DNA from: Flavobacterium fluvii
GTDB taxonomy: Bacteria > Bacteroidota > Bacteroidia > Flavobacteriales > Flavobacteriaceae
NCBI RefSeq assembly: GCF_900129545.1
Contig: NZ_FQWB01000008.1
Span: 1 to 64,000 of the forward strand
Reading direction: 5' to 3'
DNA: 64,000 bases
The position numbers and the translations under genes are program-made. This document shows, in pieces, positions 9,788-19,696 of this stretch (within the stretch, counting starts at the first letter, position 1; every line of letters begins with the position of its first letter). The notes below the pieces were generated by a model. The model had not been told where the DNA came from. It made no database searches and saw only the letters and a program-made list of their open reading frames with translations.

Positions 9788-9826
9788 CAAAAAAAAATCC
9801 CATTTCAATTTTGTTGAAATGGGATT
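9788..9826 (-). terminator. Terminator of lysA
   Basis: A perfect 13-bp stem (9796-9808 with 9814-9826) is followed on the minus strand by a T-run, just after the lysA stop codon. Confidence 0.9.
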
Positions 9827-9835
9827 CGTTATTTA

Positions 9836-11053
9836 TTATGCTGTTGCTATTACTGGCAACGGGATTTGATTTTTAAGTAAATCCTCGAAAGTTTCCTGGG
9901 TTCGTATCAAATGACCTTCTCCGTTTAACCACAATACTTCGGCTGGTTTGTAGCGAGAATTGTAGTTGGATGACATCGAGAAGCAATAAGCTCCGGCATT
10001 TCTGAAACTCAAAATATCACCTTCGTTGATTTCGGATATTCTACGGTTGTTGGCGAAAGTATCTGTTTCGCAAATGTACCCCACAACGGAGTAGAAACGC
10101 TCTTTTCCTTTTGGGTTGGAGATGTTTTCGATATGATGTTGCGAGCCGTAAAACATTGGTCGAATCAAGTGGTTGAAACCACTGTCGATTCCAGCAAAAA
10201 CAGTTGAAGTAGTTTGTTTTACCACATTTACTTTGGCCAAGAAATAACCAGCTTCACTTACCAAGAATTTTCCAGGTTCAAAAATCAAGGTCAAATCTTT
10301 CCCATATTCTTTACAGAAAGCATTGAATCTTTTGGATAATTTTTTTCCTAATTCTTCAATATCGGTTTCAACATCGTCTTTTTTGTAAGGCACTTTGAAA
10401 CCACTTCCGAAATCTAAAAACTCTAAATTTTTGAAACTTTTGGCTGCGTCAAACAAGATTTCTGCCGCATACAAGAATACTTCAATATCCAATATATCAG
10501 AACCCGTGTGCATGTGGATTCCAACGATATTCATTTTTGTGTTCTCGACAATGCGAACCAAATGTGGCAATTGATGAACTGAAATGCCAAATTTACTGTC
10601 GATATGACCTACAGAAATGTTGGCGTTTCCACCAGCCATCACGTGTGGGTTTAGGCGGATGCAAACAGGAACGTTTGGATGTTTTGTTCCAAATTGTTCC
10701 AATATCGACAAATTGTCAATGTTGATTTGAACTCCCAAAGCCGATACTTCTTCGATTTCTTCCAAAGAAACACCGTTTGGCGTAAAAAAGATTTGATCAG
10801 GAGAATATCCTGCATGAAGTGCGAGTTGAACTTCTTGAATCGAAACAGCGTCGATACATGAACCCATTTCTCTCAACAATTGAAGAATGGCAATGTTGGA
10901 CAACGCCTTCATGGCATAATTGATGCGCAATTTCTCTACTTTAGAAAAAGCACTTGTTAATCTTTTATATTGTGATTGAATTTTTGCCGCATCATAGACG
11001 TATAATGGACTTCCAAATTGTTCTGCTAATTGTACTAATTCTTTTGCTTGCAT
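9836..11053 (-). CDS. lysA: Diaminopimelate decarboxylase
   Basis: PLP-dependent enzyme (405 residues) that converts meso-diaminopimelate to L-lysine, the last step of lysine synthesis. The alanine-racemase-like TIM barrel holds the PLP lysine (Lys49 in INYAMKALSN), the His in GIHMHTGSD, the glycine loop LDFGSGFKVPY and EPGKFLVSEAGY. The C-terminal beta-domain carries CETDTFA and AGAYCFSMSSNYN, which contribute the substrate- and PLP-contacting Cys and Tyr of the family. It is a single transcription unit with its own promoter and terminator. Confidence 0.96.
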   Translation of the reverse strand: MQAKELVQLAEQFGSPLYVYDAAKIQSQYKRLTSAFSKVEKLRINYAMKALSNIAILQLLREMGSCIDAVSIQEVQLALHAGYSPDQIFFTPNGVSLEEIEEVSALGVQINIDNLSILEQFGTKHPNVPVCIRLNPHVMAGGNANISVGHIDSKFGISVHQLPHLVRIVENTKMNIVGIHMHTGSDILDIEVFLYAAEILFDAAKSFKNLEFLDFGSGFKVPYKKDDVETDIEELGKKLSKRFNAFCKEYGKDLTLIFEPGKFLVSEAGYFLAKVNVVKQTTSTVFAGIDSGFNHLIRPMFYGSQHHIENISNPKGKERFYSVVGYICETDTFANNRRISEINEGDILSFRNAGAYCFSMSSNYNSRYKPAEVLWLNGEGHLIRTQETFEDLLKNQIPLPVIATA

Positions 11054-11069
11054 TGTGATACATTTTTGG

Positions 11070-11100
11070 CAAATTTATTATTCTTTATTGATACACACAA
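11070..11100 (-). promoter_or_regulatory. Promoter of lysA (TTG-N20-TAAATTTG)
   Basis: On the minus strand, TTG (11098-11100), a 20-base spacer and TAAATTTG (11070-11077) match the Flavobacterium -33/-7 consensus, 17 bases before the lysA ATG. Confidence 0.6.
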
Positions 11101-11182
11101 GTAATAATTGAAAACAAACAAAATATAACAAATTGTTTGAAAAACGAAATTTCATTTCTTTTTCTTGGTTTTTTAAAACAAA

Positions 11183-11213
11183 AAAAGACCTTGAAAATGA
11201 ATCAAGGTCTTTT
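11183..11213 (-). terminator. Terminator of the gltBD operon
   Basis: A perfect 12-bp stem (11183-11194 with 11202-11213), 20 bases past the gltD stop, is followed on the minus strand by a short T-run. Confidence 0.88.
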
Positions 11214-11232
11214 AAAAAATAGTTGTTTGTTA

Positions 11233-12687
11233 TTATACAGTTGGCAAATCACCACCTTCTTTGGTTGGTAAATTGGTTGATCCCATTAAATATAAATCAA
11301 CTTCTCTTGCAGCCTCGCGACCTTCGGAGATAGCCCAAACGATTAACGATTGTCCTCTTCTCATGTCACCAGCAGTGAAGATGTTGGGAACATTGGTTTG
11401 ATAATTTGTAGCTTTATAGTTGCTTCTGAAATCCGTTTCTAACCCTAATTGGCTGCTCAATGTTTTTTCAGGACCTGTGAAACCTAAGGCCAACAAGGCT
11501 AAATCACAAGGCCAAGTTTTTTCGGATCCTGCCACTTCAATTAATTCAGGACGTTGTCCAGGAACCAATTTCCATTCTACATTAACTGTTTTCAGGGCGA
11601 TTAATTTACCATTGGCATCTTTTACGAATTCTTTGGTGTTGATCAACCAGTTTCTTTCCACTCCTTCTTTGTGAGAAGAAGAAGTTTTCAGTTGTAGTGG
11701 CCAATAAGGCCAAGGAGTTGTTTCGCTTCTTCCTACTGGAGGTTTTGGCATAATCTCAAAGTTGGTCACTGATTTGGCACCATGACGGTTTGAAGTTCCC
11801 ACACAGTCAGAACCGGTGTCACCACCACCAATCACGATAACATCTTTTCCGGTAGCCAATACTTGGTTTTCTACTTTTTGACCGAATACCACTTTGGTTT
11901 GCTGTGTCAAGAAATCCATTGCTTGAACCACTCCATCAGCATCGGCTCCTGGAGTTGGCAAGCCTCTTCTTTCTGTTGCTCCACCGCAAAGCACGATAGA
12001 ATCAAAAGCTTTCAAGTCATTGATATCGTAGTTTACACCAACGTTGGTATTTACTTTAAACGTGATACCTTCGGCTTCCAAAATAGCTACACGACGGTCA
12101 ATAATTCCTTTTTCCAATTTGAAGTTAGGAATTCCGTAACGCAACAATCCTCCAACAGCATCGTCTCTTTCGAATACGGTAACCAAGTGTCCTGCTCTGT
12201 TCAATTGTTGTGCTGCAGCCAACCCTGCTGGGCCAGAACCTACAACGGCAACTGTTTTTCCAGTTCTTGTTTTTGGAGGTTGTGGTTTGATCCATCCTTC
12301 TGCGAAGGCGCGTTCAACGATATTTTTTTCTATGTTTTCAATTGAGATTGGCTCTGCAATAATTCCCAATACACATGCTTTTTCGCAAGGAGCTGGGCAT
12401 AAACGTCCCGTGAATTCAGGGAAATTATTGGTTGAATGTAGTATCCAAGAGGCTTTTTGCCATTCACCTTGGTGTACCATATGATTGAAATCTGGAATTA
12501 AATTTCCTAGAGGGCATCCACTATGACAAAAAGGAATTCCACAATCCATGCAACGAGATCCTTGTTTTGTAATTTCAGCATCACTCAAAGGAACCGTAAA
12601 TTCATTATAATGTCCTACACGCTCTTTTACCGCAGTGTATGATTCATCTTGTCTTTCGAATTCTTTAAAACCTGTTACTTTTCCCAT
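11233..12687 (-). CDS. gltD: Glutamate synthase (NADPH) small subunit GltD
   Basis: The 484-residue beta subunit transfers electrons from NADPH through FAD and iron-sulfur clusters to the GltB subunit. N-terminal cysteines for the two 4Fe-4S clusters are present (CMDCGIPFCHSGCPLGN and CPAPCEKAC). The FAD-binding motif VAVVGSGPAGLAAAQ and the NADPH-binding motif VIVIGGGDTGSDCVG follow, and GDMRRGQSLIVWAI is the C-terminal FAD contact. It starts 2 bases after the gltB stop codon, so the two subunits are translationally linked in one operon with gltB first. Length is normal for the family. Confidence 0.97.
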   Translation of the reverse strand: MGKVTGFKEFERQDESYTAVKERVGHYNEFTVPLSDAEITKQGSRCMDCGIPFCHSGCPLGNLIPDFNHMVHQGEWQKASWILHSTNNFPEFTGRLCPAPCEKACVLGIIAEPISIENIEKNIVERAFAEGWIKPQPPKTRTGKTVAVVGSGPAGLAAAQQLNRAGHLVTVFERDDAVGGLLRYGIPNFKLEKGIIDRRVAILEAEGITFKVNTNVGVNYDINDLKAFDSIVLCGGATERRGLPTPGADADGVVQAMDFLTQQTKVVFGQKVENQVLATGKDVIVIGGGDTGSDCVGTSNRHGAKSVTNFEIMPKPPVGRSETTPWPYWPLQLKTSSSHKEGVERNWLINTKEFVKDANGKLIALKTVNVEWKLVPGQRPELIEVAGSEKTWPCDLALLALGFTGPEKTLSSQLGLETDFRSNYKATNYQTNVPNIFTAGDMRRGQSLIVWAISEGREAAREVDLYLMGSTNLPTKEGGDLPTV

Positions 12688-12689
12688 TA

Positions 12690-15600
12690 TTATGCTGTTA
12701 ATTCTTCTACCATTTGTTCTTCTGTTTCCAGACGTTTTAACGCTTTTTTGTACTCTATAGGCATTACTTTCACAAATTTGTTCAAGCTAGTTGACCAATC
12801 TGCCAATAATTCTTTTCCTTTTGTACTTTTTGTGTAGCGTACGTGTTTTTCAATCAATGCTTTCAATTCTTCAGCTTCTTCTGCTTCTATTGTTTCAAAT
12901 GCAATTGATTCGGTATTACACAATCCGTTTGTGAATTTGTTTTCAGGATCGTAGATGTAAGCAATACCTCCACTCATACCAGCAGCAAAGTTTCTTCCAG
13001 TTTTACCCAAAACAATTACTTTACCACCTGTCATGTATTCGCAGCCGTGGTCTCCAACTCCTTCCACAACTGCTGTTGCACCAGAATTACGAACGGCAAA
13101 ACGTTCTCCCGCAATACCATTTATGTAGGCTTCTCCTTCAATTGCTCCAAACAAACAAACGTTTCCAACGATAATATTGTTTTCGGCAATGAATGTCGCT
13201 TTTGCAGGTTTCTTGATGATTAATTTAGCACCAGAAAGTCCTTTTCCTAAATAGTCATTGGTGTTTCCTTCAACCGTGAATGTCAATCCGTGAGCACTGA
13301 ACGCACCCAAACTTTGACCGGCAGAACCTTTGAAGTTGATGTTTAAAGTGTCTTCCGGTAAACCAAGGTATCCGTATATTTTTGAAATTTCATTACTTAC
13401 AATAGCTCCAACAGAACGGTCGGTGTTTTTGATAGGGTAATTCAAAGTCATTTTTTCTTTTCTGTACAACGCACGATGTGAATCTTTCAAGATTTGGAAA
13501 TCAAGTACATTGTCTAAACCATGATCTTGTTTTTCAGTGTTCCTAACAATTCTTTCGCTATATCCGTCTGGAGTGTGCAAGATGGATGACAAGTCTAAAC
13601 CTTTTGCTTTATAATGCGTGATGGCTTTGTTGGAATTAATTTTGTGAGTTTGTCCCACCATTTCCTCTAAAGTTCTGAAACCTAATTGAGCCATAATACC
13701 TCTTAATTCTTCTGCAACATAATAGAAGAAATTGATAACGTGTTCAGGTGTTCCTTTGAAGTTTTTACGCAATTCTTTGTCTTGGGTTGCTATACCAACT
13801 GGACAGGTATTCAAGTGACATTTACGCATCATGATACAACCAGAAGCTACAAGTGGGGCAGTGGCAAAACCAAATTCTTCAGCTCCCAATAAAGCAGCGA
13901 TAGCCACGTCACGACCTGTTTTTAATTGTCCGTCACATTCCACTACGATTCTGCTTCTTAGGTTGTTTAAAACCAAGGTTTGTTGTGCTTCGGCCAATCC
14001 AAGTTCCCAAGGAAGACCGGCGTGTTTCAATGATGTCAGAGGAGAGGCTCCAGTTCCACCATCATAACCTGCGATTAACACAACGTCTGCTTTTGCTTTG
14101 GCAACACCTGCTGCAATTGTTCCAACACCTACTTCGGAAACCAATTTCACGTTGATGCGAGCTTCTCTGTTGGCATTTTTTAAGTCGAAAATTAATTGTG
14201 CCAAATCTTCGATAGAATAAATATCATGGTGTGGCGGTGGCGAAATCAATCCAACATAAGGAGTTGAGTTACGAGCCGATGCAATCCAAGGCAATACTTT
14301 TTCCCCTGGCAACTGTCCGCCTTCTCCAGGTTTTGCACCCTGGGCCATTTTGATTTGAATTTCTTTTGCACTGGACAAGTAGTGTGAAGTTACCCCAAAA
14401 CGTCCAGAAGCTACTTGCTTGATGGCCGAGTTGCGACTGTCTCCATTCATGTCTGGTTGAAAACGTTTTCTGTCTTCTCCACCTTCTCCAGAATTGGATT
14501 TACCACCAATACGGTTCATGGCGATAGCTAAATTCTCGTGTGCTTCTCTAGAGATGGATCCATAAGACATGGCTCCTGTTTTGAAACGTTTCACGATTTC
14601 AGTCCAAGGTTCTACTTCATCCAATGGGATCGGATTCAAGTTGTCAAATTCGAATAAACCACGAATAGTCATTAAATTTTGAGCCTGATCGTTTACTGCT
14701 CTAGAATATTCATCATAGCTGGTTTGGTCGCTCAAACGTACAGCTTGTTGTAATTTGGCAATCGTGGTTGGGTTGAACATATGTCTTTCCCCATTACGTC
14801 TCCATCTGTACTCACCACCTATATTTAATCCCAATCGGTTTGGAATTAAATTGTCTGGATAAGCATATTTGTATCTTTCGTTAATTTCTTTTTCGATTTC
14901 ATACAATCCAATACCTTGAATTCTTGAAGCTGTATACGGGAAATATTTTTCAACAAATTTAGAGTTGAAACCAACAATTTCGAAAATTTGGGAACCTCTG
15001 TACGAGTGTAATGTAGAGATTCCGATTTTGTTCATGATTTTCAAAATTCCTGAACCAATTGCCTTGTTGAAATTATACACGGCTTTTTCTTCGTCTATCC
15101 CCGTGATAAAGCCTTCTCTTACTTGAACACGGATGATTTCGTTTACCATGTAAGGATTGATGGCACTTGCACCATATCCAAACAAAGTGGCGAAATGATG
15201 TGGTTCACGTGGTTCGGCAGATTCGATGATGATATCAAAATAAGAACGCTTGCGCAAACGGTTCATTTGGTGGTTAACATAAGAACAAGCCAACAAAGAT
15301 GGGATAGGAGCAAACTCCTTGTTCACGCCTCTATCAGACAAGATGATAATGTTGGTGCCTCTTTCTATTGCTTTCGTGATTTGAACAATAATGGCATCCA
15401 AGGCATCTTCCAATCCGTTCAATCCTTTTGCTTTAGGATATAATATTTGGAAAGTCTCCGCTTTGAAATGGTCTATCGAAATGTTTCTTATTTTTTCTAA
15501 ATCCCTGTTGGAAATAACCGGATTTTGAATTCTTAATTTTCTGCATTGTTTGCTGGAAATATCAAAAATGTTTCGGTCTTGACCCAATGCCAAACTGATG

Positions 15601-17204
15601 TCTGTAACAATTTCTTCACGAATTCCATCCAAAGGTGGATTGGTAACTTGGGCGAATAATTGTTTGAAATAGTTGGAAATTAATTGTGGTCTATCAGACA
15701 ATACGGCAAGAGGCGTGTCTGTTCCCATGGAACCTAAAGCTTCTTTTCCAGTCTGTGCCATAGGAGTAATCATGTCTTGAATATCCTCTAATGTATAGTT
15801 GAAAAGACGTTCTCTTGTAGGTAAGTCGATAGTTTCTATTGGACAAACTTCAGAAGTGAAAGGTACATCTCTTAAGTGCAGTCTGTATTCTTTCAACCAT
15901 TCTTGGTATGGTCTTTCAGAAACGATTTTACTTTTAATTTCCTCGTCATTAATGATGCGTCCTTCGTTCATGTCAACCAAGAACATTTTTCCTGGTTCCA
16001 ATCTACCGTGACTTTCCACGTCTTCCGGATCAATTTCCACAACACCAATTTCTGATGCCATAATTAATTTTCCGCTTTTGGTTACGGTATATCTAGAAGG
16101 TCTTAAACCATTACGATCCAATAAAGCTCCCACATAATCCCCATCAGAAAACGGAACCGAAGCAGGGCCATCCCATGGCTCCATAATACAAGCATTGTAC
16201 TCGTAGAATGCTTTTCTTTCGGCAGACATGGTTTTGTGCTTTTCCCATGCTTCTGGAATCATCATCATCATTACTTCCGGCAATGATCTTCCTGTGTGCA
16301 TCAACAATTCAACCACCATGTCCATGGAAGCCGAATCCGATTTTCCAGGAATAATGATTGGGAATAATTTCTCGATTTGCGGTCCGAAAACCTCGCTTTT
16401 CATGATTTCTTCACGAACACGCATTCTACTCACGTTACCACGCAAAGTATTGATTTCTCCATTTTGACAGATGTATCTAAATGGTTGAGCCAAATCCCAT
16501 GAAGGCATTGTATTGGTAGAGAAACGTTGGTGAACCAATGCTAAACGCGTTACCAAATCGGTTTGTTGCAAGTCGGTATAATATGGTCCGATATCTTCGG
16601 GCATAATAATACCTTTATATATTAAGGTAGTGGTCGAGAAACTCGGAATGTAAAAGTACGAGCTTTCAGATATTTTAGAATTGATAATGGTATGCTCCGT
16701 AATTTTACGGGCAGCATATAATTTAGCTTTGAAGGTAGCATCATCAATTGGTTCACTTTTTCCAACGAAAATTTGATCAATTTTTGGTTCTGATGCTGCT
16801 GCAATTGGACCCAATTGGGTAGAATCCACAGGAACTTCTCTCCATCCTAAAATGGTTAATCCTTGGTTCTTGATTTCTTTTTCGAATGTATTTTTACAAA
16901 AAAGGTATTGATTTTCCGTTTGTGGTAAAAATACCATTCCCACAGCATACTCGCGCGCTTCCGGTAATTTGAAATCGCAAACTCTATTGAAATATTCGTG
17001 AGGTATGTCAATTAATAGTCCAGCGCCATCTCCAGTTTTCCCGTCAGAACTCACACCTCCACGATGTTCGAGTTTTACAAGGATTTCTAATGCGTCGTGT
17101 ATGATTTGATTTGTTTTCTCGCCTTTAAGGTTGCAGATAAACCCAGCCCCACAGTTTTCATGCTCGAATTCTGGCAAATAAAGACCTTGTTCTTTAATTT
17201 TCAT
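12690..17204 (-). CDS. gltB: Glutamate synthase large subunit GltB
   Basis: The 1504-residue alpha subunit makes two glutamates from glutamine and 2-oxoglutarate in ammonium assimilation. The N-terminal class II glutamine amidotransferase has its catalytic Cys at position 18 ([11 protein letters not shown]), which becomes the N-terminus after removal of a short propeptide. The central FMN domain shows [13 protein letters not shown] and the 3Fe-4S cysteines in [15 protein letters not shown]. The C-terminal beta-helix is visible as [10 protein letters not shown] and later [20 protein letters not shown]. It is the first gene of gltB-gltD. A -7 box lies directly upstream. Confidence 0.98.
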   Translation of the reverse strand: MKIKEQGLYLPEFEHENCGAGFICNLKGEKTNQIIHDALEILVKLEHRGGVSSDGKTGDGAGLLIDIPHEYFNRVCDFKLPEAREYAVGMVFLPQTENQYLFCKNTFEKEIKNQGLTILGWREVPVDSTQLGPIAAASEPKIDQIFVGKSEPIDDATFKAKLYAARKITEHTIINSKISESSYFYIPSFSTTTLIYKGIIMPEDIGPYYTDLQQTDLVTRLALVHQRFSTNTMPSWDLAQPFRYICQNGEINTLRGNVSRMRVREEIMKSEVFGPQIEKLFPIIIPGKSDSASMDMVVELLMHTGRSLPEVMMMMIPEAWEKHKTMSAERKAFYEYNACIMEPWDGPASVPFSDGDYVGALLDRNGLRPSRYTVTKSGKLIMASEIGVVEIDPEDVESHGRLEPGKMFLVDMNEGRIINDEEIKSKIVSERPYQEWLKEYRLHLRDVPFTSEVCPIETIDLPTRERLFNYTLEDIQDMITPMAQTGKEALGSMGTDTPLAVLSDRPQLISNYFKQLFAQVTNPPLDGIREEIVTDISLALGQDRNIFDISSKQCRKLRIQNPVISNRDLEKIRNISIDHFKAETFQILYPKAKGLNGLEDALDAIIVQITKAIERGTNIIILSDRGVNKEFAPIPSLLACSYVNHQMNRLRKRSYFDIIIESAEPREPHHFATLFGYGASAINPYMVNEIIRVQVREGFITGIDEEKAVYNFNKAIGSGILKIMNKIGISTLHSYRGSQIFEIVGFNSKFVEKYFPYTASRIQGIGLYEIEKEINERYKYAYPDNLIPNRLGLNIGGEYRWRRNGERHMFNPTTIAKLQQAVRLSDQTSYDEYSRAVNDQAQNLMTIRGLFEFDNLNPIPLDEVEPWTEIVKRFKTGAMSYGSISREAHENLAIAMNRIGGKSNSGEGGEDRKRFQPDMNGDSRNSAIKQVASGRFGVTSHYLSSAKEIQIKMAQGAKPGEGGQLPGEKVLPWIASARNSTPYVGLISPPPHHDIYSIEDLAQLIFDLKNANREARINVKLVSEVGVGTIAAGVAKAKADVVLIAGYDGGTGASPLTSLKHAGLPWELGLAEAQQTLVLNNLRSRIVVECDGQLKTGRDVAIAALLGAEEFGFATAPLVASGCIMMRKCHLNTCPVGIATQDKELRKNFKGTPEHVINFFYYVAEELRGIMAQLGFRTLEEMVGQTHKINSNKAITHYKAKGLDLSSILHTPDGYSERIVRNTEKQDHGLDNVLDFQILKDSHRALYRKEKMTLNYPIKNTDRSVGAIVSNEISKIYGYLGLPEDTLNINFKGSAGQSLGAFSAHGLTFTVEGNTNDYLGKGLSGAKLIIKKPAKATFIAENNIIVGNVCLFGAIEGEAYINGIAGERFAVRNSGATAVVEGVGDHGCEYMTGGKVIVLGKTGRNFAAGMSGGIAYIYDPENKFTNGLCNTESIAFETIEAEEAEELKALIEKHVRYTKSTKGKELLADWSTSLNKFVKVMPIEYKKALKRLETEEQMVEELTA

Positions 17205-17221
17205 GCTTATTAATTTTTATG

Positions 17222-17229
17222 CAAAAATA
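17222..17229 (-). promoter_or_regulatory. -7 box of gltB
   Basis: TATTTTTG on the minus strand matches TANNTTTG, 17 bases before the gltB ATG. No TTG lies at the expected -33 distance. Confidence 0.42.
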
Positions 17230-17579
17230 AAGATTTCATTAAATATAATGAATTGAAAACGTTGCTTACTTTCCATTTTTACAGTAATAATAGAAAAACG
17301 TTTAATAATTGATTAATAATTCATTCTTGTACATCGAAATTGATAAATTGATAATTTTTTTTAGGACTCAAAGTATAAATTTGTGTTAAATTAATGTTAT
17401 TCTTACTTTTATTAGTGTTACTTCAATCATCATATTAGTACAAAAAACTAACATTTTGTGAAAAACCTTCTGGAGTTCGACTGATGGAGCTTAAATCGGC
17501 TTAAAACAACTAATTTTTCTTTTATTGTGATTTAGTCTTTTATTCCAGAAAAATATTTTAGAGTTAAGATGAATTTATC

Positions 17580-17587
17580 TATTTTTG
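17580..17587 (+). promoter_or_regulatory. Possible -7 box of sucC
   Basis: TATTTTTG matches TANNTTTG about 48 bases before the sucC ATG. No -33 TTG lies at the standard distance. Confidence 0.4.
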
Positions 17588-17635
17588 TCGCACACTATTC
17601 CAGAAATAAATTAGGAATTTGCCAAATACTTTAAT

Positions 17636-18829
17636 ATGGACATACACGAATACCAAGGAAAAGAGATTCTAGCCAGCTATGGCGTAAAAGTGCAACGCGG
17701 TTATGTGGCTAACAACCCACAAGAAGCAGTTGCCGCTGCAAAACGATTAACTGCCGAAACTGGGACAGGATGGCATGTTGTAAAAGCCCAAGTTCACGCA
17801 GGTGGACGTGGAAAAGGTGGTGGAGTTAAACTTGCCAAGAACCTTCAACAAGTGGAAGAAATTTCACAACAAATAATCGGGATGCAATTGATCACGCCTC
17901 AAACATCTGCCGAGGGTAAAAAAGTACATAAAGTTTTGATTGCCGAAGATGTTTATTATCCAGGCGAAAGTGAAACTTCAGAGTTTTATATGTCTGTTTT
18001 GTTGAACAGAAGTAAAGGTCGCAACATGATTATGTATTCTACCGAAGGTGGAATGGATATTGAAGAAGTGGCTGAACACACTCCTCACTTAATTTTCACG
18101 GAAGAAATTGATCCAACTGTTGGGTTGCAAGGTTTTCAAGCAAGAAGAATTGCTTTTAATCTAGGTCTTTCTGGAAATGCTTTCAAAGAAATGGTTCAGT
18201 TTGTGGATGCTTTATACAAAGCTTACATCGGTTCTGACGCTTCGATGTTTGAAATCAATCCAGTATTGAAAACTTCCGACAACAAAATTATTGCTGTTGA
18301 TGCCAAAGTAAATTTAGACGACAACGCTTTGTTCCGTCATCCAAAATTAGCCGAAATGCGTGACGTTCGTGAGGAAAACCCTATTGAAGTGGAAGCGAAA
18401 GAAGCAGGTTTGAACTATGTGGATTTGGACGGAACCGTAGGTTGCATGGTAAACGGAGCCGGACTTGCCATGGCAACGATGGATTTAATTAAATATGCAG
18501 GTTTTGAACCGGCAAACTTCTTGGACGTTGGTGGAACTGCCGATGCAAAACGTGTGGAATTAGCGTTCCGCATCATTTTGAAAGATCCAAACGTAAAAGC
18601 AATTTTGATCAACATTTTTGGAGGAATCGTTCGTTGTGACCGTGTTGCCCAAGGTGTTGTTGATGCTTACAAAAATATGGGTGACGCTATCACGGTGCCA
18701 ATCATTGTTCGTTTGCAAGGTACAAATGCAGAGATTGCCAAAGAATTAATTGATAATTCAGGAATGCCGATCTTGTCTGCAGTACAATTTCAAGAAGCTG
18801 CCGATCAAGTACAAGCTGCACTTTCTTAA
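17636..18829 (+). CDS. sucC: Succinyl-CoA synthetase (ADP-forming) beta subunit
   Basis: The 397-residue beta subunit of the TCA-cycle enzyme that interconverts succinyl-CoA and succinate with substrate-level phosphorylation. It starts with the family signature MDIHEYQGKEILASYGV. The ATP-grasp domain shows AQVHAGGRGKGGGVKLAKN, FEINPVL and DAKVNLDDNALFRHP. The C-terminal CoA-ligase domain has GTVGCMVNGAGLAM, LDVGGTADA and NIFGGIVRCDRVA. The alpha subunit gene sucD is not next to it; in many Flavobacteriaceae the two are unlinked. A terminator follows directly, so it is a single-gene unit. Confidence 0.97.
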   Translation: MDIHEYQGKEILASYGVKVQRGYVANNPQEAVAAAKRLTAETGTGWHVVKAQVHAGGRGKGGGVKLAKNLQQVEEISQQIIGMQLITPQTSAEGKKVHKVLIAEDVYYPGESETSEFYMSVLLNRSKGRNMIMYSTEGGMDIEEVAEHTPHLIFTEEIDPTVGLQGFQARRIAFNLGLSGNAFKEMVQFVDALYKAYIGSDASMFEINPVLKTSDNKIIAVDAKVNLDDNALFRHPKLAEMRDVREENPIEVEAKEAGLNYVDLDGTVGCMVNGAGLAMATMDLIKYAGFEPANFLDVGGTADAKRVELAFRIILKDPNVKAILINIFGGIVRCDRVAQGVVDAYKNMGDAITVPIIVRLQGTNAEIAKELIDNSGMPILSAVQFQEAADQVQAALS

Positions 18830-19166
18830 TCAAACAAGAAATACTTTTATACTAAAATCCTGAGTGAGAGCTCAGGATTTTTTTGTTGTATAAATAAGAT
18901 GTTTTCCTGATGTTAACACAGTGTTATAGGGTTAATCAGGTTTCAAATATTAGATTTCTGCATGGTTTCATTGCTTTTTTTGTAGATATGTTAATTTTAT
19001 TAATCAACATAAATTGATATGCTAATTTTAATTTACTAAAATTATGGATTCAATTTATCAATATTTATAATGCTGTTTATCATTGTGTTAAGTTCTGTTT
19101 TGGGGTGGTGTTTTCTTTGGAAAGGATTGTAGTTTTGAATTGTCAAAAAGAACATTTAACTTAAAA
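18830..19166. other. Intergenic region after sucC
   Basis: Contains the sucC terminator (18855-18884) and then about 280 A/T-rich bases leading to the small exported protein. TAGTTTTG at 19130-19137 fits the -7 consensus for that gene. Nothing else is recognised. Confidence 0.5.
18855..18884 (+). terminator. Terminator of sucC
   Basis: A perfect 10-bp stem (18855-18864 with 18871-18880) followed by T7. The stem core AATCCTGAG is shared with the next terminator at 19540. Confidence 0.9.
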
Positions 19167-19514
19167 ATGAATATCATGAAAAAATTAATTTTATCCATTT
19201 CGCTAGTATTATTTATGAGCGTTTCATTTGTTTCAGCAAAAGAAACGAGCTCTAAAAAAAATCATGTTAGAGTATCCAAAGAATTATCAAGACTACTTAG
19301 CCCAACTTCGGATATCGGAGAATTGGAAGATGAAAAAGTGGTTAAAGTAAAAATTAGAATCAATTCAAATAATGAAATCGTGGTTTTGCAAACCAACTCA
19401 ACCAATGTGGAGTTAAACAACTACATTAAAAACAATTTAAATTACAAAATGCTTAATTCAACGGAATTAAAGGTAGATCAAGATTATGTTTTTGACGTGA
19501 AATTCAAATCCTAA
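19167..19514 (+). CDS. Small exported protein of unknown function
   Basis: About 115 residues with a clear signal peptide (KKLILSISLVLFMSVSFVSA). The mature domain (HVRVSKELSRLLS ... VKVKIRINSNNEIVVLQTNS ... LNNYIKNNLNYK ... YVFDVKFKS) has the strand-helix-strand pattern of a small TonB-C-like or energy-transducer-like fold, but I do not assign it to a family. The ATG at 19167 is chosen for its A-rich leader; the ATG at 19176 is equally possible. The in-frame TTG at 19140 is unlikely. Periplasmic; it stands alone with its own terminator. Confidence 0.72.
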   Translation: MNIMKKLILSISLVLFMSVSFVSAKETSSKKNHVRVSKELSRLLSPTSDIGELEDEKVVKVKIRINSNNEIVVLQTNSTNVELNNYIKNNLNYKMLNSTELKVDQDYVFDVKFKS

Positions 19515-19539
19515 ATGATTAGCCAGACATTTTTGTCAG

Positions 19540-19569
19540 AATCCTGAGTTTTTACTCAGGATTTTTTTT
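19540..19569 (+). terminator. Terminator of the small exported protein gene
   Basis: A perfect 10-bp stem (19540-19549 with 19554-19563) with a 4-T loop and T8 tail. Confidence 0.9.
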
Positions 19570-19696
19570 GCGACAGGGTTTGTCGCTTTTTTGTTTTATA
19601 GCCAAAATGATTTTACCCATAAAATAAAGTTATCATAAGAATCCAAATTTGTCTTGGGTATGCAATACTTTTACACAAATATAATTCTGCAAAGAG

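Larger units (their letters stand above)
17205..17635. other. Divergent intergenic region gltB/sucC
   Basis: 431 bases of very A/T-rich DNA between divergent gltB and sucC. It holds a -7 box for each gene and no credible ORF. I saw no riboswitch-like or clearly symmetrical operator structure. Confidence 0.6.
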
